Position numbers and translations under genes: made by a program
DNA from: an uncultured Dongia sp.
GTDB taxonomy: Bacteria; Pseudomonadota; Alphaproteobacteria; Dongiales; Dongiaceae
Direction: 5' to 3'
Assembly (NCBI RefSeq): GCF_936916975.1
Contig: NZ_CAKZGO010000042.1
Location: 1 to 64,000 of the forward strand
DNA length: 64,000 nt
Notes under the pieces: generated by a model
The model's input: only the letters and a program-made list of their open reading frames with translations
The model's database searches: none
Told to the model about the DNA's origin: nothing
Shown: one piece after another, positions 1-9,416 of the stretch
Numbering within the stretch: the stretch's first letter is position 1
How the letters are laid out: the number at the start of each line of letters is the position of its first letter

Positions 1-155
1 TCCCATTGCTTCAGTTCGTCGCGCGAGAAGATGATCAGCCGTTTCGGCTTCCAGTCCTGGAGCACGCGCTTGATGAATGCCTTGCCGAACGAACCCGTCC
101 CACCCGTCACCAGGATCGATTTCCCGTTCAGGTCGGGAAGTGCCGTCTCAAACAT
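1..155 (-). CDS. pseB: UDP-N-acetylglucosamine 4,6-dehydratase (inverting), N-terminus only
   Basis: Partial gene running off the left edge; it is missing from the ORF track because only about 51 codons are present. The reverse strand reads MFETALPDLNGKSILVTGGTGSF and continues to FSRDELKQW. The glycine-rich TGGTGSFG is the Rossmann nucleotide-binding loop of short-chain dehydrogenase/reductase sugar enzymes, and FSRDELKQ is very characteristic of PseB. PseB performs the first step of pseudaminic acid synthesis in the cytoplasm (C4 oxidation, C5 inversion and C6 dehydration of UDP-GlcNAc); that sugar usually decorates flagellin. The next enzyme, PseC, is encoded at 43980-45188 on the other strand. 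The start is the ATG at 153-155. CapD-like homologues are a weaker alternative. Confidence 0.85.
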   Translation of the reverse strand, partial: MFETALPDLNGKSILVTGGTGSFGKAFIKRVLQDWKPKRLIIFSRDELKQW

Positions 156-230
156 GTCGCTGAACCTCGCCAAATATATCGCTGGTAGGGCCTAACGGCC
201 AGTTCCCGCCCTGTCAATCGCTGACCGCCC

Positions 231-261
231 AAAGAAAAGGGGCGCGACAATGCGCGCCCCT
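231..261 (-). terminator. Rho-independent terminator after gcdH
   Basis: On the minus strand an 8 to 9 bp GC stem (AGGGGCGCG pairing with CGCGCCCCT, 6-nt loop) is followed at once by TTTTCTTT. It sits about 25 bases beyond the gcdH stop codon and would insulate pseB from gcdH transcription. Confidence 0.8.
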
Positions 262-284
262 GGAAATGGCCGATTATGCGTGAT

Positions 285-1484
285 TCAGGCCCCGGTAAAG
301 GCCTGCAGCCCCGTTTGTGCTCGGCCCAGGATCAGGGCGTGAACGTCGTGGGTGCCTTCATAGGTGTTGACGGCCTCCAGGTTCATGACATGGCGGATGA
401 CGTGGAATTCATCGGAAACACCGTTGCCGCCGTGCATATCGCGCGCCATGCGGGCGATGTCGAGTGACTTGCCGCAGGAATTGCGCTTGATCAGTGAAAT
501 CGCCTCCGGCGGGCAGTTGTTGGCGTCCTTCATGCGACCCACCTGCAGGCAGGCTTGCAGGCCCAAGGTGATCTCGGTCTGCATGTCGGCAAGCTTCTTC
601 TGAATGAGCTGGTTGGCCGCCAAAGGCCGGCCGAACTGCTTGCGGTCGAGTGTGTACTGTCGCGCAGCATGCCAGCAGAACTCAGCCGCACCCAGGGCGC
701 CCCAGGCGATGCCGTAGCGCGCATTGTTGAGGCAGCCGAACGGACCGCCGAGGCCTTTTACATTGGGCAGCAGGTTCTCTTCGGGCACGAACACATTGTC
801 CATGACGATCTCGCCGGTGACCGAGGCGCGCAGGCTGAACTTGCCCTCGATCTTGGGTGTCGAGAAACCCTTCATGGCGCGTTCGAGGATGAAGCCACGG
901 ATGACGTCGTCATCGGTCTTGGCCCAGACCACCGCAATATCGGCGATCGGCGAATTGGTGATCCACATCTTGGCGCCGGTGACGGCATAGCCGCCATCGA
1001 CCTTCTTCGCGCGCGTCACCATGCTGCCCGGGTCCGAGCCATGATCGGGCTCGGTGAGGCCGAAACAGCCGATCAATTCGCCGGTCGCGAGCTTGGGCAG
1101 GTACTTCTCGCGCTGTGCTTCGGTGCCGTAGGCATTGATCGGGTGCATGACCAGGCTGGACTGCACCGACATCGCCGAGCGATAGCCAGAATCGACCCGT
1201 TCCACTTCGCGCGCCACCAAGCCGTATGAAACGTAATTGGTGCCGGCGCAGCCGTAGCCGTCGATGGTCGAGCCCAGCAGGCCAAGTTCGCCGAGCTCGT
1301 TCATGATCTCGCGGTCGAAACGCTCATGCCGATTGGCCTGCACGATACGCGGCATCAGCTTGTCCTGGGCATAGCCGCGGGCCGTGTCGCGGACCAGCCG
1401 CTCTTCCTCGCTCAGCTGGGCGTCTAGGAAGAGGGGGTCTTCCCACTGGAATTGGGGCTTGGCGGTGTGGCGGGCGGAACTCAT
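285..1484 (-). CDS. gcdH: Glutaryl-CoA dehydrogenase
   Basis: FAD-dependent acyl-CoA dehydrogenase of 399 residues that would oxidise and decarboxylate glutaryl-CoA to crotonyl-CoA in lysine, hydroxylysine and tryptophan breakdown. The N-terminal helical domain ([15 protein letters not shown]), the middle beta domain ([27 protein letters not shown]) and the C-terminal helical domain are all complete. The C-terminal [17 protein letters not shown] carries the catalytic-base Glu and is typical of the glutaryl-CoA branch rather than short-chain enzymes. The track ORF begins 22 codons upstream; I prefer the ATG at 1484 (MSSARHT), which has GGAG about nine bases before it. It is transcribed alone and ends in a clear terminator. 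Confidence 0.92.
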   Translation of the reverse strand: MSSARHTAKPQFQWEDPLFLDAQLSEEERLVRDTARGYAQDKLMPRIVQANRHERFDREIMNELGELGLLGSTIDGYGCAGTNYVSYGLVAREVERVDSGYRSAMSVQSSLVMHPINAYGTEAQREKYLPKLATGELIGCFGLTEPDHGSDPGSMVTRAKKVDGGYAVTGAKMWITNSPIADIAVVWAKTDDDVIRGFILERAMKGFSTPKIEGKFSLRASVTGEIVMDNVFVPEENLLPNVKGLGGPFGCLNNARYGIAWGALGAAEFCWHAARQYTLDRKQFGRPLAANQLIQKKLADMQTEITLGLQACLQVGRMKDANNCPPEAISLIKRNSCGKSLDIARMARDMHGGNGVSDEFHVIRHVMNLEAVNTYEGTHDVHALILGRAQTGLQAFTGA

Positions 1485-1682
1485 TGTCGTACTCCAGGTG
1501 CAATTCACTAGATTCTGGTTGCAGGATTCTGGCCGCAGTATCCTGGTCACTGGCGGCGGATGCTATATCATGCTGCCCGGCTGTGCGACAGGCAGCCCGG
1601 CGCAGGGCGCGCATGTCTGCAGCCGTCAGCCAACCGGCCGGCGCATGCGAGCCATGCATTTGGCAGCAAAGCGGGAGCACTC

Positions 1683-1898
1683 TTGTCCGACGACGCTTAC
1701 ATCATCGAGTTTCACCAGGTCGGGTCCTACGTCAAGGTCTCGGTCATGGACCCCGTCACCCTGACCGAGGTTTCCATGGTGGCGCCGGCCAGTATGCCAC
1801 AAGGCCAGGCGGCCCAGGCGGCGATCCGCAAGCTGAAATACGTCATGGCCCGGCGAAATGGCACGGATGCTGACGGAACGGCTGGCGAACTCAAATAA
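1683..1898 (+). CDS. Small conserved protein, DUF6898-like
   Basis: A 71-residue protein read from a TTG start preceded by GGGAG (LSDDAYIIEFHQVGSYVKVSVMDPVTLTEVSMV). It has no signal peptide or membrane segment. The EFHQVG...VKVSVMDP...TEVS pattern followed by a basic tail (AIRKLKYVMARR) matches my recollection of a small alphaproteobacterial family of unknown function (DUF6898); that assignment is from memory. The longer ORF start at 1560 would add an unlikely His/Ala-rich leader. The gene lies between gcdH (divergent) and the liv operon. No function can be assigned. Confidence 0.6.
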   Translation: MSDDAYIIEFHQVGSYVKVSVMDPVTLTEVSMVAPASMPQGQAAQAAIRKLKYVMARRNGTDADGTAGELK

Positions 1899-2162
1899 CA
1901 CCTTGTCCGTCCGGAATTGTCACGATAGGTTCCGCAGCAATGACGAGCTGCATTGCCGACAGGCCCGAAACGGCTGGCAAGAAGCGGCCGGAATGGGGGC
2001 CTTTCGTTTGACGTGACGCCGGTACGTTTGGGTCGATTCCAAGGATTCGATTCTTTGTGCCGCGCTGGGGGCATTTCCTTTCCGACCGATTCTTTTTGGT
2101 GTGCAGCTCAAGTCGGGACCAGGGCGACCTGTGACCCCAGAACAGAGGGGACTGCGCGCGAG

Positions 2163-3092
2163 ATGGATTGGTTTCCATATTTCCTGCAGCAGCTGATCAA
2201 CGGGCTGACGCTCGGATCCATCTACGGCCTCATCGCCATCGGCTACACGATGGTCTATGGCATCATCGGCATGGTCAATTTCGCCCATGGCGACGTCTAT
2301 ATGATCGGCGCCTTCCAGGCGATGATCGTGCTGCTGCTATGCGGCACGCTGGGCATCACCTGGATCCCTTTGCAATTGCTGATCATGCTGGTCGTGGCGA
2401 TCGTCCTCACTGCGGCCTATGGCTGGACGGTCGAGCGCATCGCCTATAGGCCCTTACGCGGCGCGCCAAGGCTTGCGCCGCTGATCTCGGCCATTGGCAT
2501 GTCGATCGTGCTGCAGAACTATGTGCAGCTGCTGCAAGGCCCGCGCCCAAAGCCGGTCGAACCGCTCATCCGCGGTGGTGTCGAGATCATGAGCCGCGCC
2601 GATGGCAGCTTCGTCGTGCAGCTCGGATATCTGCAGATGATCATCATCGTGCTCACCATCGTGCTGATGATTGGCTTTGCCCTGCTGATCTCGCGTACCA
2701 CGCTCGGCCGCGCGCAACGCGCCTGCGAGCAGGACATGAAGATGGCCTCGCTGCTGGGCGTCAACGTCGACCGCACCATTTCATTGACATTCGTGATGGG
2801 TGCGGCGCTCGCTGCGGTCGCCGGCATGATGGTCACGCTCTACTGGGGCAACAACGATTTCTACATGGGCTTCATCGCCGGCATCAAAGCGTTCACGGCA
2901 GCTGTGCTGGGTGGTATCGGCTCGCTGCCGGGTGCCATGCTGGGCGGCATTCTGATCGGCCTTATCGAGGCGCTGTGGTCAGCTTATTTCTCGGCTGAGT
3001 ATAAAGACGTGGCGGCGTTCGGTGTGCTGATCCTGGTGCTGATCTTCCGGCCCACCGGTCTCCTTGGCCGGCCTGAAGTGGAAAAGGTCTAA
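2163..3092 (+). CDS. livH: Branched-chain amino acid ABC transporter, permease LivH
   Basis: Inner-membrane permease of 309 residues with about eight hydrophobic helices. The N-terminal [38 protein letters not shown] is a hallmark of the LivH family, and the C-terminal [19 protein letters not shown] is the conserved permease loop. The track ORF extends 70 codons upstream into Arg/Gly-rich non-family sequence, so the ATG at 2163 (MDWFPYF) is taken as start. It is the first gene of livH-livM-livG-livF and forms the translocation channel with LivM. The family imports Leu/Ile/Val but related systems also carry amides, urea or aromatic compounds, so the substrate is not certain. Confidence 0.93.
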   Translation: MDWFPYFLQQLINGLTLGSIYGLIAIGYTMVYGIIGMVNFAHGDVYMIGAFQAMIVLLLCGTLGITWIPLQLLIMLVVAIVLTAAYGWTVERIAYRPLRGAPRLAPLISAIGMSIVLQNYVQLLQGPRPKPVEPLIRGGVEIMSRADGSFVVQLGYLQMIIIVLTIVLMIGFALLISRTTLGRAQRACEQDMKMASLLGVNVDRTISLTFVMGAALAAVAGMMVTLYWGNNDFYMGFIAGIKAFTAAVLGGIGSLPGAMLGGILIGLIEALWSAYFSAEYKDVAAFGVLILVLIFRPTGLLGRPEVEKV

Positions 3093-3097
3093 GCGCC

Positions 3098-4687
3098 ATG
3101 ACCGACATCACGCACGGCCGCAACGCCCGCACCGCCGACACCGGTCCGGCCGCTCCCAATGCATACGTCGAAGCCGGCAAGGAGGCTGTCTACACGGCTG
3201 TGCTCGTCTTTCTGTTGGGTTTCCTGATGGTCGGCTACCAGACTCAGGTGCTCCAGGGCGAGCAGATGAGCTATGTCACGCGTTACAGTGACGTGATCTG
3301 GGCCATGCTGCTCATTCCTGCCGGCCGCTTCCTGCTCACGCTGACACGGTTCGACCGCACGCTTCCCGCGGTCGTACTGGGCGGCCTCGGTTTCGTCTAC
3401 CTTTTTGGCGCCGGCGTCATCGGTGTCCTCGAATTGCCGATCTATGGCTCGCTGCTCGTGCCGGTCGACACGCTGCAGCCCCATATCCTGCCGTTTGAGC
3501 AGCCGATGGTGAATGTCATCTTCGGCCTCGGCGCGCTGTTTGTCTTTGCCTCGGCGGCGCGGACGCGTCGCCGCAAGACAACCGGCGGACAATCGATCGA
3601 CATCAGGGAAGCAGCGGAAGCGCGCCAAGCTAAGGTGGCACGCAATCTCTCCAGCGTGCTGGGCCCGATCCTCATCATTGCCGCACTGGTCATTCCGCTG
3701 ACGCCCTGGGGCGATCGCAAGCTGGTTGATAGTCTCGTCCTGGTGATGACCTATGTCATGCTGGGCTGGGGCCTCAACATCGTCGTCGGCCTTGCTGGCC
3801 TACTCGACCTCGGCTACGTCGCTTTCTACGCGGTCGGTGCCTATACCTATGCCAAGCTCTCGACCACGCTGGGGTTCAATTTCTGGGAGAGCCTACCGCT
3901 CGCTGGTGCCATGGCCGCGACTTTTGGCCTCGCTCTCGGCTTCCCGGTCCTGCGCTTGCGCGGTGACTATCTGGCCATCGTGACGCTCGGCTTCGGTGAG
4001 ATCATCCGCATCATTCTGATCAACTGGCAGGCCTTTACCGGCGGTCCCAACGGCATCGGCAACATTGCCAAGATCGACTTCTTCGGCATTCCGTTCGAGC
4101 GCAACCCGGCCGAAGGCACGACGGCTTTCCACACCTTGTTCGGGCTCGAATTCAGCACCGCGCACCGCGTTGTCTTTCTTTATTACGTGATCATCGGTTT
4201 GGCGCTCATCACAAATTTCGTGACCATCCGTCTGCGCAAGATGCCGATCGGCCGCGCCTGGGAAGCCCTGCGCGAGGACGAGACGGCGTGCCGGGCGCTC
4301 GGCATCAATCCCACCAATACCAAGCTCACCGCCTTTGCCATCGGCGCCATGTTTGCAGGCTTTGCCGGCTCGTTTTTTGCGACACGGCAGGGCTTCGTCA
4401 GCCCGGAAAGTTTCACCTTCATCGAATCCGCCGTGATCCTGGCGATCGTCGTGCTGGGCGGCATGGGCAGCCAGGTCGGTGTGGCGCTCGCCGCCATCCT
4501 GCTCATCGGCCTGCCGGAAGTGCTGCGAGAATTATCGCTCTATCGCATGCTGGTTTTCGGCGGTGTCATGGTTCTTATCATGCTGTTGCGGCCCAAGGGC
4601 CTGCTCTCCTATCGCGTTCCCACCATCCAGCTCCATAAAGGCAAGCCCAAGACGATGGCCCCGCCCATCGTGGGAGCCGTGAAATGA
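3098..4687 (+). CDS. livM: Branched-chain amino acid ABC transporter, permease LivM
   Basis: Second permease subunit, 529 residues, which is longer than the roughly 425 of E. coli LivM. The extra length is an N-terminal region (about residues 1-190) with several hydrophobic segments before the conserved core. The core is recognisable from [49 protein letters not shown] and [18 protein letters not shown], the last being the cytoplasmic coupling loop that contacts the ATPases. It starts five bases after livH and its last codons overlap livG by four bases (ATGA), so the four genes are translationally coupled. Confidence 0.93.
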   Translation: MTDITHGRNARTADTGPAAPNAYVEAGKEAVYTAVLVFLLGFLMVGYQTQVLQGEQMSYVTRYSDVIWAMLLIPAGRFLLTLTRFDRTLPAVVLGGLGFVYLFGAGVIGVLELPIYGSLLVPVDTLQPHILPFEQPMVNVIFGLGALFVFASAARTRRRKTTGGQSIDIREAAEARQAKVARNLSSVLGPILIIAALVIPLTPWGDRKLVDSLVLVMTYVMLGWGLNIVVGLAGLLDLGYVAFYAVGAYTYAKLSTTLGFNFWESLPLAGAMAATFGLALGFPVLRLRGDYLAIVTLGFGEIIRIILINWQAFTGGPNGIGNIAKIDFFGIPFERNPAEGTTAFHTLFGLEFSTAHRVVFLYYVIIGLALITNFVTIRLRKMPIGRAWEALREDETACRALGINPTNTKLTAFAIGAMFAGFAGSFFATRQGFVSPESFTFIESAVILAIVVLGGMGSQVGVALAAILLIGLPEVLRELSLYRMLVFGGVMVLIMLLRPKGLLSYRVPTIQLHKGKPKTMAPPIVGAVK

Positions 4688-5502
4688 GTGCGGCCGCCGC
4701 AACCGATACCTTGCTTGAGGTCGAACGACTGACCATGCGCTTTGGTGGCCTGATCGCCATCAACGATGTCAGCTTCTCGGCGCGCAGCCGCCAGATCACC
4801 GGCGTCATCGGCCCGAATGGTGCCGGCAAGACCACGCTGTTCAACTGCATCACCGGTTTCTACAAGCCGACCGTCGGCCGGCTGCTGCTGCGCGGCGCGG
4901 GCGGTATGCCGTTCATGCTGGAACGGATGGACGGTTTCCGCATCGGCCAGAAGGCAAAGGTCGCGCGCACCTTCCAGAATATCCGTCTTTTCCCCGGCAT
5001 GTCGGTGCTGGAAAATCTGATGGTGGCGCAGCACAACAAGCTGATGCACGCCTCGGGCTGGACGGTGCTGGGTCTCCTTGGCCTGCCATCCTTCCGTCGC
5101 GCCGAAGCGGCCGCTCGTGATCTTGCCATCGGTTGGTTGGAGCGCATCAAGCTCACCCACGTCGCGGATGAGCCCGCCGGCAGCCTGCCCTATGGCGACC
5201 AGCGGCGCCTTGAAATCGCCCGTGCCATGTGCACGGAACCGGTGCTGCTCTGCCTTGATGAACCGGCCGCCGGCCTCAACCCGAAGGAATCGGCTGAACT
5301 CAATGCCCTGCTACTCTCGATCCGCGATGAGTTCGGCATCGGCCTGCTCTTGATCGAACATGACATGAGCGTCGTCATGGGCATCTCGGACCACATTGTC
5401 GTGCTGGATTACGGCAGCAAGATCGCCGACGGGTCGCCGCTGGAAATTCGCAACGACCCCGCGGTCATTCGCGCCTATCTCGGTGAAGACGAGAAGGAAT
5501 AG
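4684..5502 (+). CDS. livG: Branched-chain amino acid ABC transporter, ATPase LivG
   Basis: Cytoplasmic ATP-binding subunit of 272 residues. Walker A is GPNGAGKTT, the Q-loop segment is [21 protein letters not shown], the signature region is [15 protein letters not shown] (a common LivG variant of LSGGQ), Walker B is [13 protein letters not shown] and the switch His lies in [12 protein letters not shown]. The segment [12 protein letters not shown] and the insertion after the Walker A domain fit LivG rather than LivF. Its start overlaps the livM stop. It would pair with LivF as the ATPase dimer that powers LivHM. Confidence 0.94.
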   Translation: MSAAAATDTLLEVERLTMRFGGLIAINDVSFSARSRQITGVIGPNGAGKTTLFNCITGFYKPTVGRLLLRGAGGMPFMLERMDGFRIGQKAKVARTFQNIRLFPGMSVLENLMVAQHNKLMHASGWTVLGLLGLPSFRRAEAAARDLAIGWLERIKLTHVADEPAGSLPYGDQRRLEIARAMCTEPVLLCLDEPAAGLNPKESAELNALLLSIRDEFGIGLLLIEHDMSVVMGISDHIVVLDYGSKIADGSPLEIRNDPAVIRAYLGEDEKE

Positions 5503-5510
5503 ATCTGACG

Positions 5511-6221
5511 ATGCTCAAGATTTCAGGCGTTCATACCTATTACGGCCATATCGAGGCGCTGAAGGGCGTCGACCTCGACGTGAAAGAGGGCGAGATCGTG
5601 ACCTTGATCGGTGCCAACGGCGCCGGCAAGTCGACCTTGCTGATGACGATCTGCGGCACACCGCGGGCTCGCAACGGCCGCATCATCTTTGAAGGCCGCG
5701 ATATCGCCCAGATGCCGACCTACGAGATCATGCGCCTCGGTATTGCCCAATCGCCGGAAGGGCGTCGCATTTTCCCGCGCATGACGGTCATGGAAAATCT
5801 GCGCATGGGCGCCATCACCGGCGATCCGCAGCATTTCGACGGCGATCTGGAACGCGTGTTCGCGATCTTCCCGCGCTTGAAGGAACGTGCTGGACAGCGT
5901 GGCGGCACCTTGTCGGGCGGCGAACAGCAGATGCTGGCGATTGCGCGGGCTCTGATGAGCCGGCCGCGTTTGCTGCTGCTGGATGAGCCGTCGCTGGGCT
6001 TGGCACCCCTTATCGTGAAGCAGATCTTCAGCGTTATCCGCGAGATCAACGAGCAGCAAGGCATGACCGTGTTTCTGGTCGAGCAGAACGCCAATCACGC
6101 GCTGAAACTTGCCCATCGCGGTTATGTCATGGTCAACGGCACCATTACCTTGTCGGGAACGGGCGCCGAGCTTCTCAGCAATGCCGAAGTCCGCGCCGCC
6201 TATCTTGAGGGAGGGCACTGA
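5511..6221 (+). CDS. livF: Branched-chain amino acid ABC transporter, ATPase LivF
   Basis: Second ATPase, 236 residues, the normal LivF length. It opens with LKISGVHTYYGHIEALKGVDLDV, with Walker A GANGAGKST, signature GTLSGGEQQMLAIARAL, Walker B LLLLDEPSLGLAP and switch His-equivalent VEQNANHALKLA, where the usual His is replaced by Gln-Asn as is normal for LivF. The start lies eight bases after the livG stop. It completes the livHMGF transporter; a small membrane gene follows after a single base. Confidence 0.94.
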   Translation: MLKISGVHTYYGHIEALKGVDLDVKEGEIVTLIGANGAGKSTLLMTICGTPRARNGRIIFEGRDIAQMPTYEIMRLGIAQSPEGRRIFPRMTVMENLRMGAITGDPQHFDGDLERVFAIFPRLKERAGQRGGTLSGGEQQMLAIARALMSRPRLLLLDEPSLGLAPLIVKQIFSVIREINEQQGMTVFLVEQNANHALKLAHRGYVMVNGTITLSGTGAELLSNAEVRAAYLEGGH

Positions 6222-6222
6222 C

Positions 6223-6564
6223 ATGCAGGACTTCATGGTTTTTCTGTTCCTGACGGTCATTATTTTCGGTGGCGCGTCATTCATGATGGGGCAGGCCCTC
6301 GCCGAGACGTGGCGGCCCGTGTGGCAGAACATCGTTTATGGCCTGCTGCTTGTCGCCGCCGAGCGCTTCTTTGCCTGGGCCCTTTTCAAGGCGCCGCCGA
6401 TCAATATCCCGGCGATCCTGCTGAATACCGTGGTCGTGATCGGATTCGCCCTTTTTGCCTACCGCATCACGCAGGTGCGAAAGATGGTGACGCAGTACCC
6501 CTGGCTTTATGAGCGCGCGGGGCTGTTTTCCTGGCGTGATCGGGGCAATAACTCGCCAAAATGA
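6223..6564 (+). CDS. Small inner-membrane protein of the liv operon
   Basis: A 113-residue protein beginning MQDFMVFLFLTVIIFGGASFMMGQALAETW, with three hydrophobic segments (about residues 4-25, 38-55 and 63-83) and a basic, aromatic tail ending WLYERAGLFSWRDRG. The start is one base past the livF stop and follows GAGGGAGGGC, an excellent ribosome site, so it is co-translated with the transporter. I recall a family of unknown function (DUF6867-like) in this position in related bacteria, but this is memory, not a search. The position suggests an accessory or stabilising role for LivHM; nothing in the sequence proves it. The longer ORF start at 6109 lies inside livF and is rejected. Confidence 0.75.
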   Translation: MQDFMVFLFLTVIIFGGASFMMGQALAETWRPVWQNIVYGLLLVAAERFFAWALFKAPPINIPAILLNTVVVIGFALFAYRITQVRKMVTQYPWLYERAGLFSWRDRGNNSPK

Positions 6565-6587
6565 CCGTAATTGGCCAGTCATTTCGT

Positions 6588-6615
6588 TTGACGGTTGCAT
6601 GCCAAGTGCTAATTT
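6588..6615 (+). promoter_or_regulatory. Candidate sigma-70 promoter for the first binding-protein gene
   Basis: TTGACG, a 16-base spacer and TAATTT lie about 90 bases before the start of the substrate-binding protein at 6706, in the gap after the small membrane gene. It would let the abundant binding protein be expressed separately from the permease genes. Confidence 0.45.
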
Positions 6616-6705
6616 GTGCCGAAGGCAAAGAGGTGGCCCCTGTGGGCTGCCCTTAAGCCTCGCCTGCATTTGTTTGTGGGGTAAACGTGATAGAGGGAGT
6701 GCACC

Positions 6706-7905
6706 ATGAGTAGGAAATTGACGCTGGCGACGCTGGCGTTCGCATCGATACTTGCTGTCGGTTGCGGTGAGGAGAAAAAGGAAGAAGCCGCGGCCACGGG
6801 TAATGCCGCCCCGACTCAAGAAGCTGCGACGGCGCCGGCCGCACCGGCTGGCGGCGACATCGTCATCGCCGTCGCTGGTCCGATGACCGGTGAGCTGGCT
6901 GCCTTCGGCGAACAGCTGAAGCGTGGCGCGGAAAAGGCCGTGGCCGACATCAACGCCAAGGGCGGCGTTCTCGGCAAGCAGCTGAAGCTTGAAATCGGCG
7001 ACGACCAGTGCGATCCGAAGCAGGCCGTGCAGGTTGCCAACGATCTGGTGAAGAAGGGCGTTGCCTTCGTCGCCGGTCACTTCTGCTCGGGCTCCTCGAT
7101 CCCGGCCTCGGCTGTCTATGCCGAAGAAGGTATCGTGCAGATCACCCCGGCCTCGACCAACCCGGCCTTCACCGAAGACATGGCCGCCAAGGGCGTGAAG
7201 ACCGTGTTCCGCACCTGCGGTCGCGACGACGCGCAAGGCGTGTTCGCGGGTCCGTGGCTGGCCACGACCTATACCGGCAAGAACGTCGCCATTCTCGACG
7301 ACAAGTCGGCCTATGGTCAGGGTCTCGCCAACGAAACCGCCAAGAACTTTGAAGGTGCCGGTGGCAAGATCGCACTCCGCGACACCTACACCGCCAAGGA
7401 AAAGGACTTCTCGGCGCTCATCAGCAAGCTGAAGGACGCCAAGATCGACGCCGTTTACATCGGCGGCTACCACAACGACGTTGGGTTGATCGTTCGTCAG
7501 GCACGTGAGCAGGGCCTCGAAGCCGCTGTGATCTCGGCTGACGCGCTCAACACGGCTGAGTTCTGGTCGATCTCGGGTCCGGCCGGCGAAGGTCTGCGCT
7601 ACAGCGACGGCGCCTCGGCGGTCAATCTCGACTCCGCCAAGGACGTGGTTGCCGCGTTCCGCGCCGACAAGTACGAGCCGGAAGGTTACACGCTGAACAG
7701 CTACGCCGCGATCCAGGCTTGGGCCGCTGCCGCGACGAAGGCGAATGCGACCGATGGTGCCAAGGTGGCCGAAGCGCTCCGCGCTGCTCCGGTTCCGACT
7801 GTCATCGGCGATCTGACCTTTGATGCCAAGGGCGATCTCACCAAGGTGAACTACGCCTGGTACGTCTGGCACGATGGCAAGGCGGTCCAAGAGCCGTTGA
7901 ACTAA
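6706..7905 (+). CDS. Periplasmic branched-chain amino acid binding lipoprotein (LivJ-like)
   Basis: A 399-residue type I periplasmic binding protein. The signal peptide ends in LAVGC (Cys20), predicting lipidation, followed by an Ala/Glu-rich linker to about residue 45. The mature domain begins DIVIAVAGPMTGELAAFGEQLKRGAEKAVADIN. The pair of cysteines in DDQCDPKQ and GHFCSGSS matches the disulfide of E. coli LivJ, and the neighbouring SSIPASAVYAEEGIVQITPAST is the LivJ ligand-site segment. It should deliver substrate to LivHMGF. A strong terminator follows, and the next gene is a diverged copy. Confidence 0.92.
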   Translation: MSRKLTLATLAFASILAVGCGEEKKEEAAATGNAAPTQEAATAPAAPAGGDIVIAVAGPMTGELAAFGEQLKRGAEKAVADINAKGGVLGKQLKLEIGDDQCDPKQAVQVANDLVKKGVAFVAGHFCSGSSIPASAVYAEEGIVQITPASTNPAFTEDMAAKGVKTVFRTCGRDDAQGVFAGPWLATTYTGKNVAILDDKSAYGQGLANETAKNFEGAGGKIALRDTYTAKEKDFSALISKLKDAKIDAVYIGGYHNDVGLIVRQAREQGLEAAVISADALNTAEFWSISGPAGEGLRYSDGASAVNLDSAKDVVAAFRADKYEPEGYTLNSYAAIQAWAAAATKANATDGAKVAEALRAAPVPTVIGDLTFDAKGDLTKVNYAWYVWHDGKAVQEPLN

Positions 7906-7933
7906 ACCCTGCGGCTCAGCTTTGAGCCAAAGG

Positions 7934-7964
7934 AAAAAGCCCGGGCCTCGGCCCGGGCTTTTTT
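7934..7964 (+). terminator. Rho-independent terminator between the two binding-protein genes
   Basis: AGCCCGGGCC and GGCCCGGGCT form a near-perfect 10 bp GC stem with a 2-nt apex, flanked by an A run before and six T after. It ends the transcript of the first binding protein about 30 bases past its stop codon. Confidence 0.93.
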
Positions 7965-8074
7965 GTTGCGCCGCAGTAACGCGACCTTTGCGTGCCAGGA
8001 CTTGCGCGGCGCATCACCGCTCAGTATTCGTTATCGCGACCGAAGAAATCTCGGCAAGGGTTCTGGGGGGAAAT

Positions 8075-9280
8075 GTGACGGTAGGTCGTCTTCTTGCGAC
8101 TCAGCTCCTGGCTGCTTTGTTGCTGGGCGGCTGCGTCGGTGTTGAAACAGGTCCGACCAAGGCGGAGACAGAAGCCGCGGCCGCGCGCGTCGTGGCTGAC
8201 GCAACGGCGGCTCAAGCGGCGGCCGAGCAATCAGGTACCATCCATATCGGTGTCGCCGGTCCGATGAGCGGCGATCTCGCTGTCTTTGGCGAACAGTTGC
8301 AGCGCGGCGCAGAAATGGCGGTGCGCGATATCAACGCGGCCGGCGGAGTCCTCGGTCGCACGCTGACACTCGACATCGCCGACGATCATTGCAGCGCCAG
8401 GGAAGATGCCGATAACGCCGCCAACGACCTGGTCGCAAAGGGTGTCGTCTTCGTCGACGGGCATTTCTGTTCAGGCTCCTCGATCCGCGGATCGAAGATC
8501 TATGCGCCGGCCAATGTCCTGCAGATCACGCCGTCTTCGAGCAACGCGTTGCTGACCGACACGGCGGCGCAGAGCAAAATCACCACGCTGTTGCGCGTCG
8601 TCGGGCGTGACGAAATGCAGGCCGACTTCGCCGCCGATTGGCTGACCCATGTCTATGCCGGCCAGCCGATCGTCGTGGTCAGTGACAACAGTCTTTACGG
8701 CAAGGGCATCGCCGCACGCCTTCTGGCGGGCTTGAAGGAAAGGGGGGTGACGCCGGTCCTCAACGCCTCCTTTGCGCAAGGCCAGACCAGTTACGGCAAC
8801 CTTGTCGCCAAGCTGAAGGAGATCAAGCCCAGCGCGCTCTATGTCGCGGCCTATCACGACGACATCGGCCGTCTCGTCTGGGCGATGCGCGCATCGCGCG
8901 TGGATGCGGAGATCGTCGGTCCCGACTCCCTCAACACCCCGGAATTCTGGTCCTATGCCCAAGGCCGCGGCAATGGCGTCCGCTTCAGCAATGCGGCACT
9001 CGCCGTCGAGCGGCCGGAAGCCGCCGAGGTCGTAGCAAGCTTCCGGGCGGCGGGCCAAGAGCCGGACGGCTATACCCTCAACGCCTACGCCGCGGTCCAG
9101 GTCTTTGCCGCCGCAGCGACGGCCACCAAGGGCACGGACGCCAAGGAGATTGCCGCCTATCTGCGCCAGAATACGGTCAAGACGGTCCTGGGCGACCTCA
9201 GCTGGGACGAAAAGGGCGATCTCACCCAGGCCGGCTACATCTGGTATGTCTGGCGGGACGGCTTGGCCGTCCGCGAATAG
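8075..9280 (+). CDS. Second LivJ-like periplasmic binding lipoprotein
   Basis: A 401-residue paralogue of the preceding protein. The chosen GTG start is preceded by GGGGGGAAAT and gives VTVGRLLATQLLAALLLGGC, a clean lipoprotein signal with Cys at about residue 20; the track start at 7922 lies in the terminator and is rejected. The mature part repeats IGVAGPMSGDLAVFGEQLQRGAEMAVRDINAAGG and keeps both LivJ disulfide cysteines (DDHCSAR, GHFCSGSS). Ligand-side residues differ (QITPSSSNALLTD against QITPASTNPAFTE), so it may widen the substrate range of the single LivHMGF permease. It has no permease of its own nearby. Confidence 0.88.
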   Translation: MTVGRLLATQLLAALLLGGCVGVETGPTKAETEAAAARVVADATAAQAAAEQSGTIHIGVAGPMSGDLAVFGEQLQRGAEMAVRDINAAGGVLGRTLTLDIADDHCSAREDADNAANDLVAKGVVFVDGHFCSGSSIRGSKIYAPANVLQITPSSSNALLTDTAAQSKITTLLRVVGRDEMQADFAADWLTHVYAGQPIVVVSDNSLYGKGIAARLLAGLKERGVTPVLNASFAQGQTSYGNLVAKLKEIKPSALYVAAYHDDIGRLVWAMRASRVDAEIVGPDSLNTPEFWSYAQGRGNGVRFSNAALAVERPEAAEVVASFRAAGQEPDGYTLNAYAAVQVFAAAATATKGTDAKEIAAYLRQNTVKTVLGDLSWDEKGDLTQAGYIWYVWRDGLAVRE

Positions 9281-9416
9281 CCCTTTTCCAGGCTTCAGAC
9301 GGCATAGTTTGTGGTTGGCGCGGACCCCGGCCCAGCTATATGGTAGCCCCGCCTGAACCCGTCGATTTCGGCCGGTTTGGGCATCTTGCATATTGGGCCG
9401 GGTGAGACGTCAAGAG

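Noticed and set aside
1953-2162. N-terminal extension of the livH ORF by 70 codons
   Set aside because: The upstream part is Arg/Gly-rich, lacks family similarity, and LivH proteins begin at MDWFPYF-like sequences; the region is a promoter gap.
6277-7890. A 537-codon minus-strand ORF across the first binding-protein gene
   Set aside because: Antisense shadow: low-complexity Arg/Gly/Val sequence, while the plus strand has a full lipoprotein with signal peptide and family motifs.
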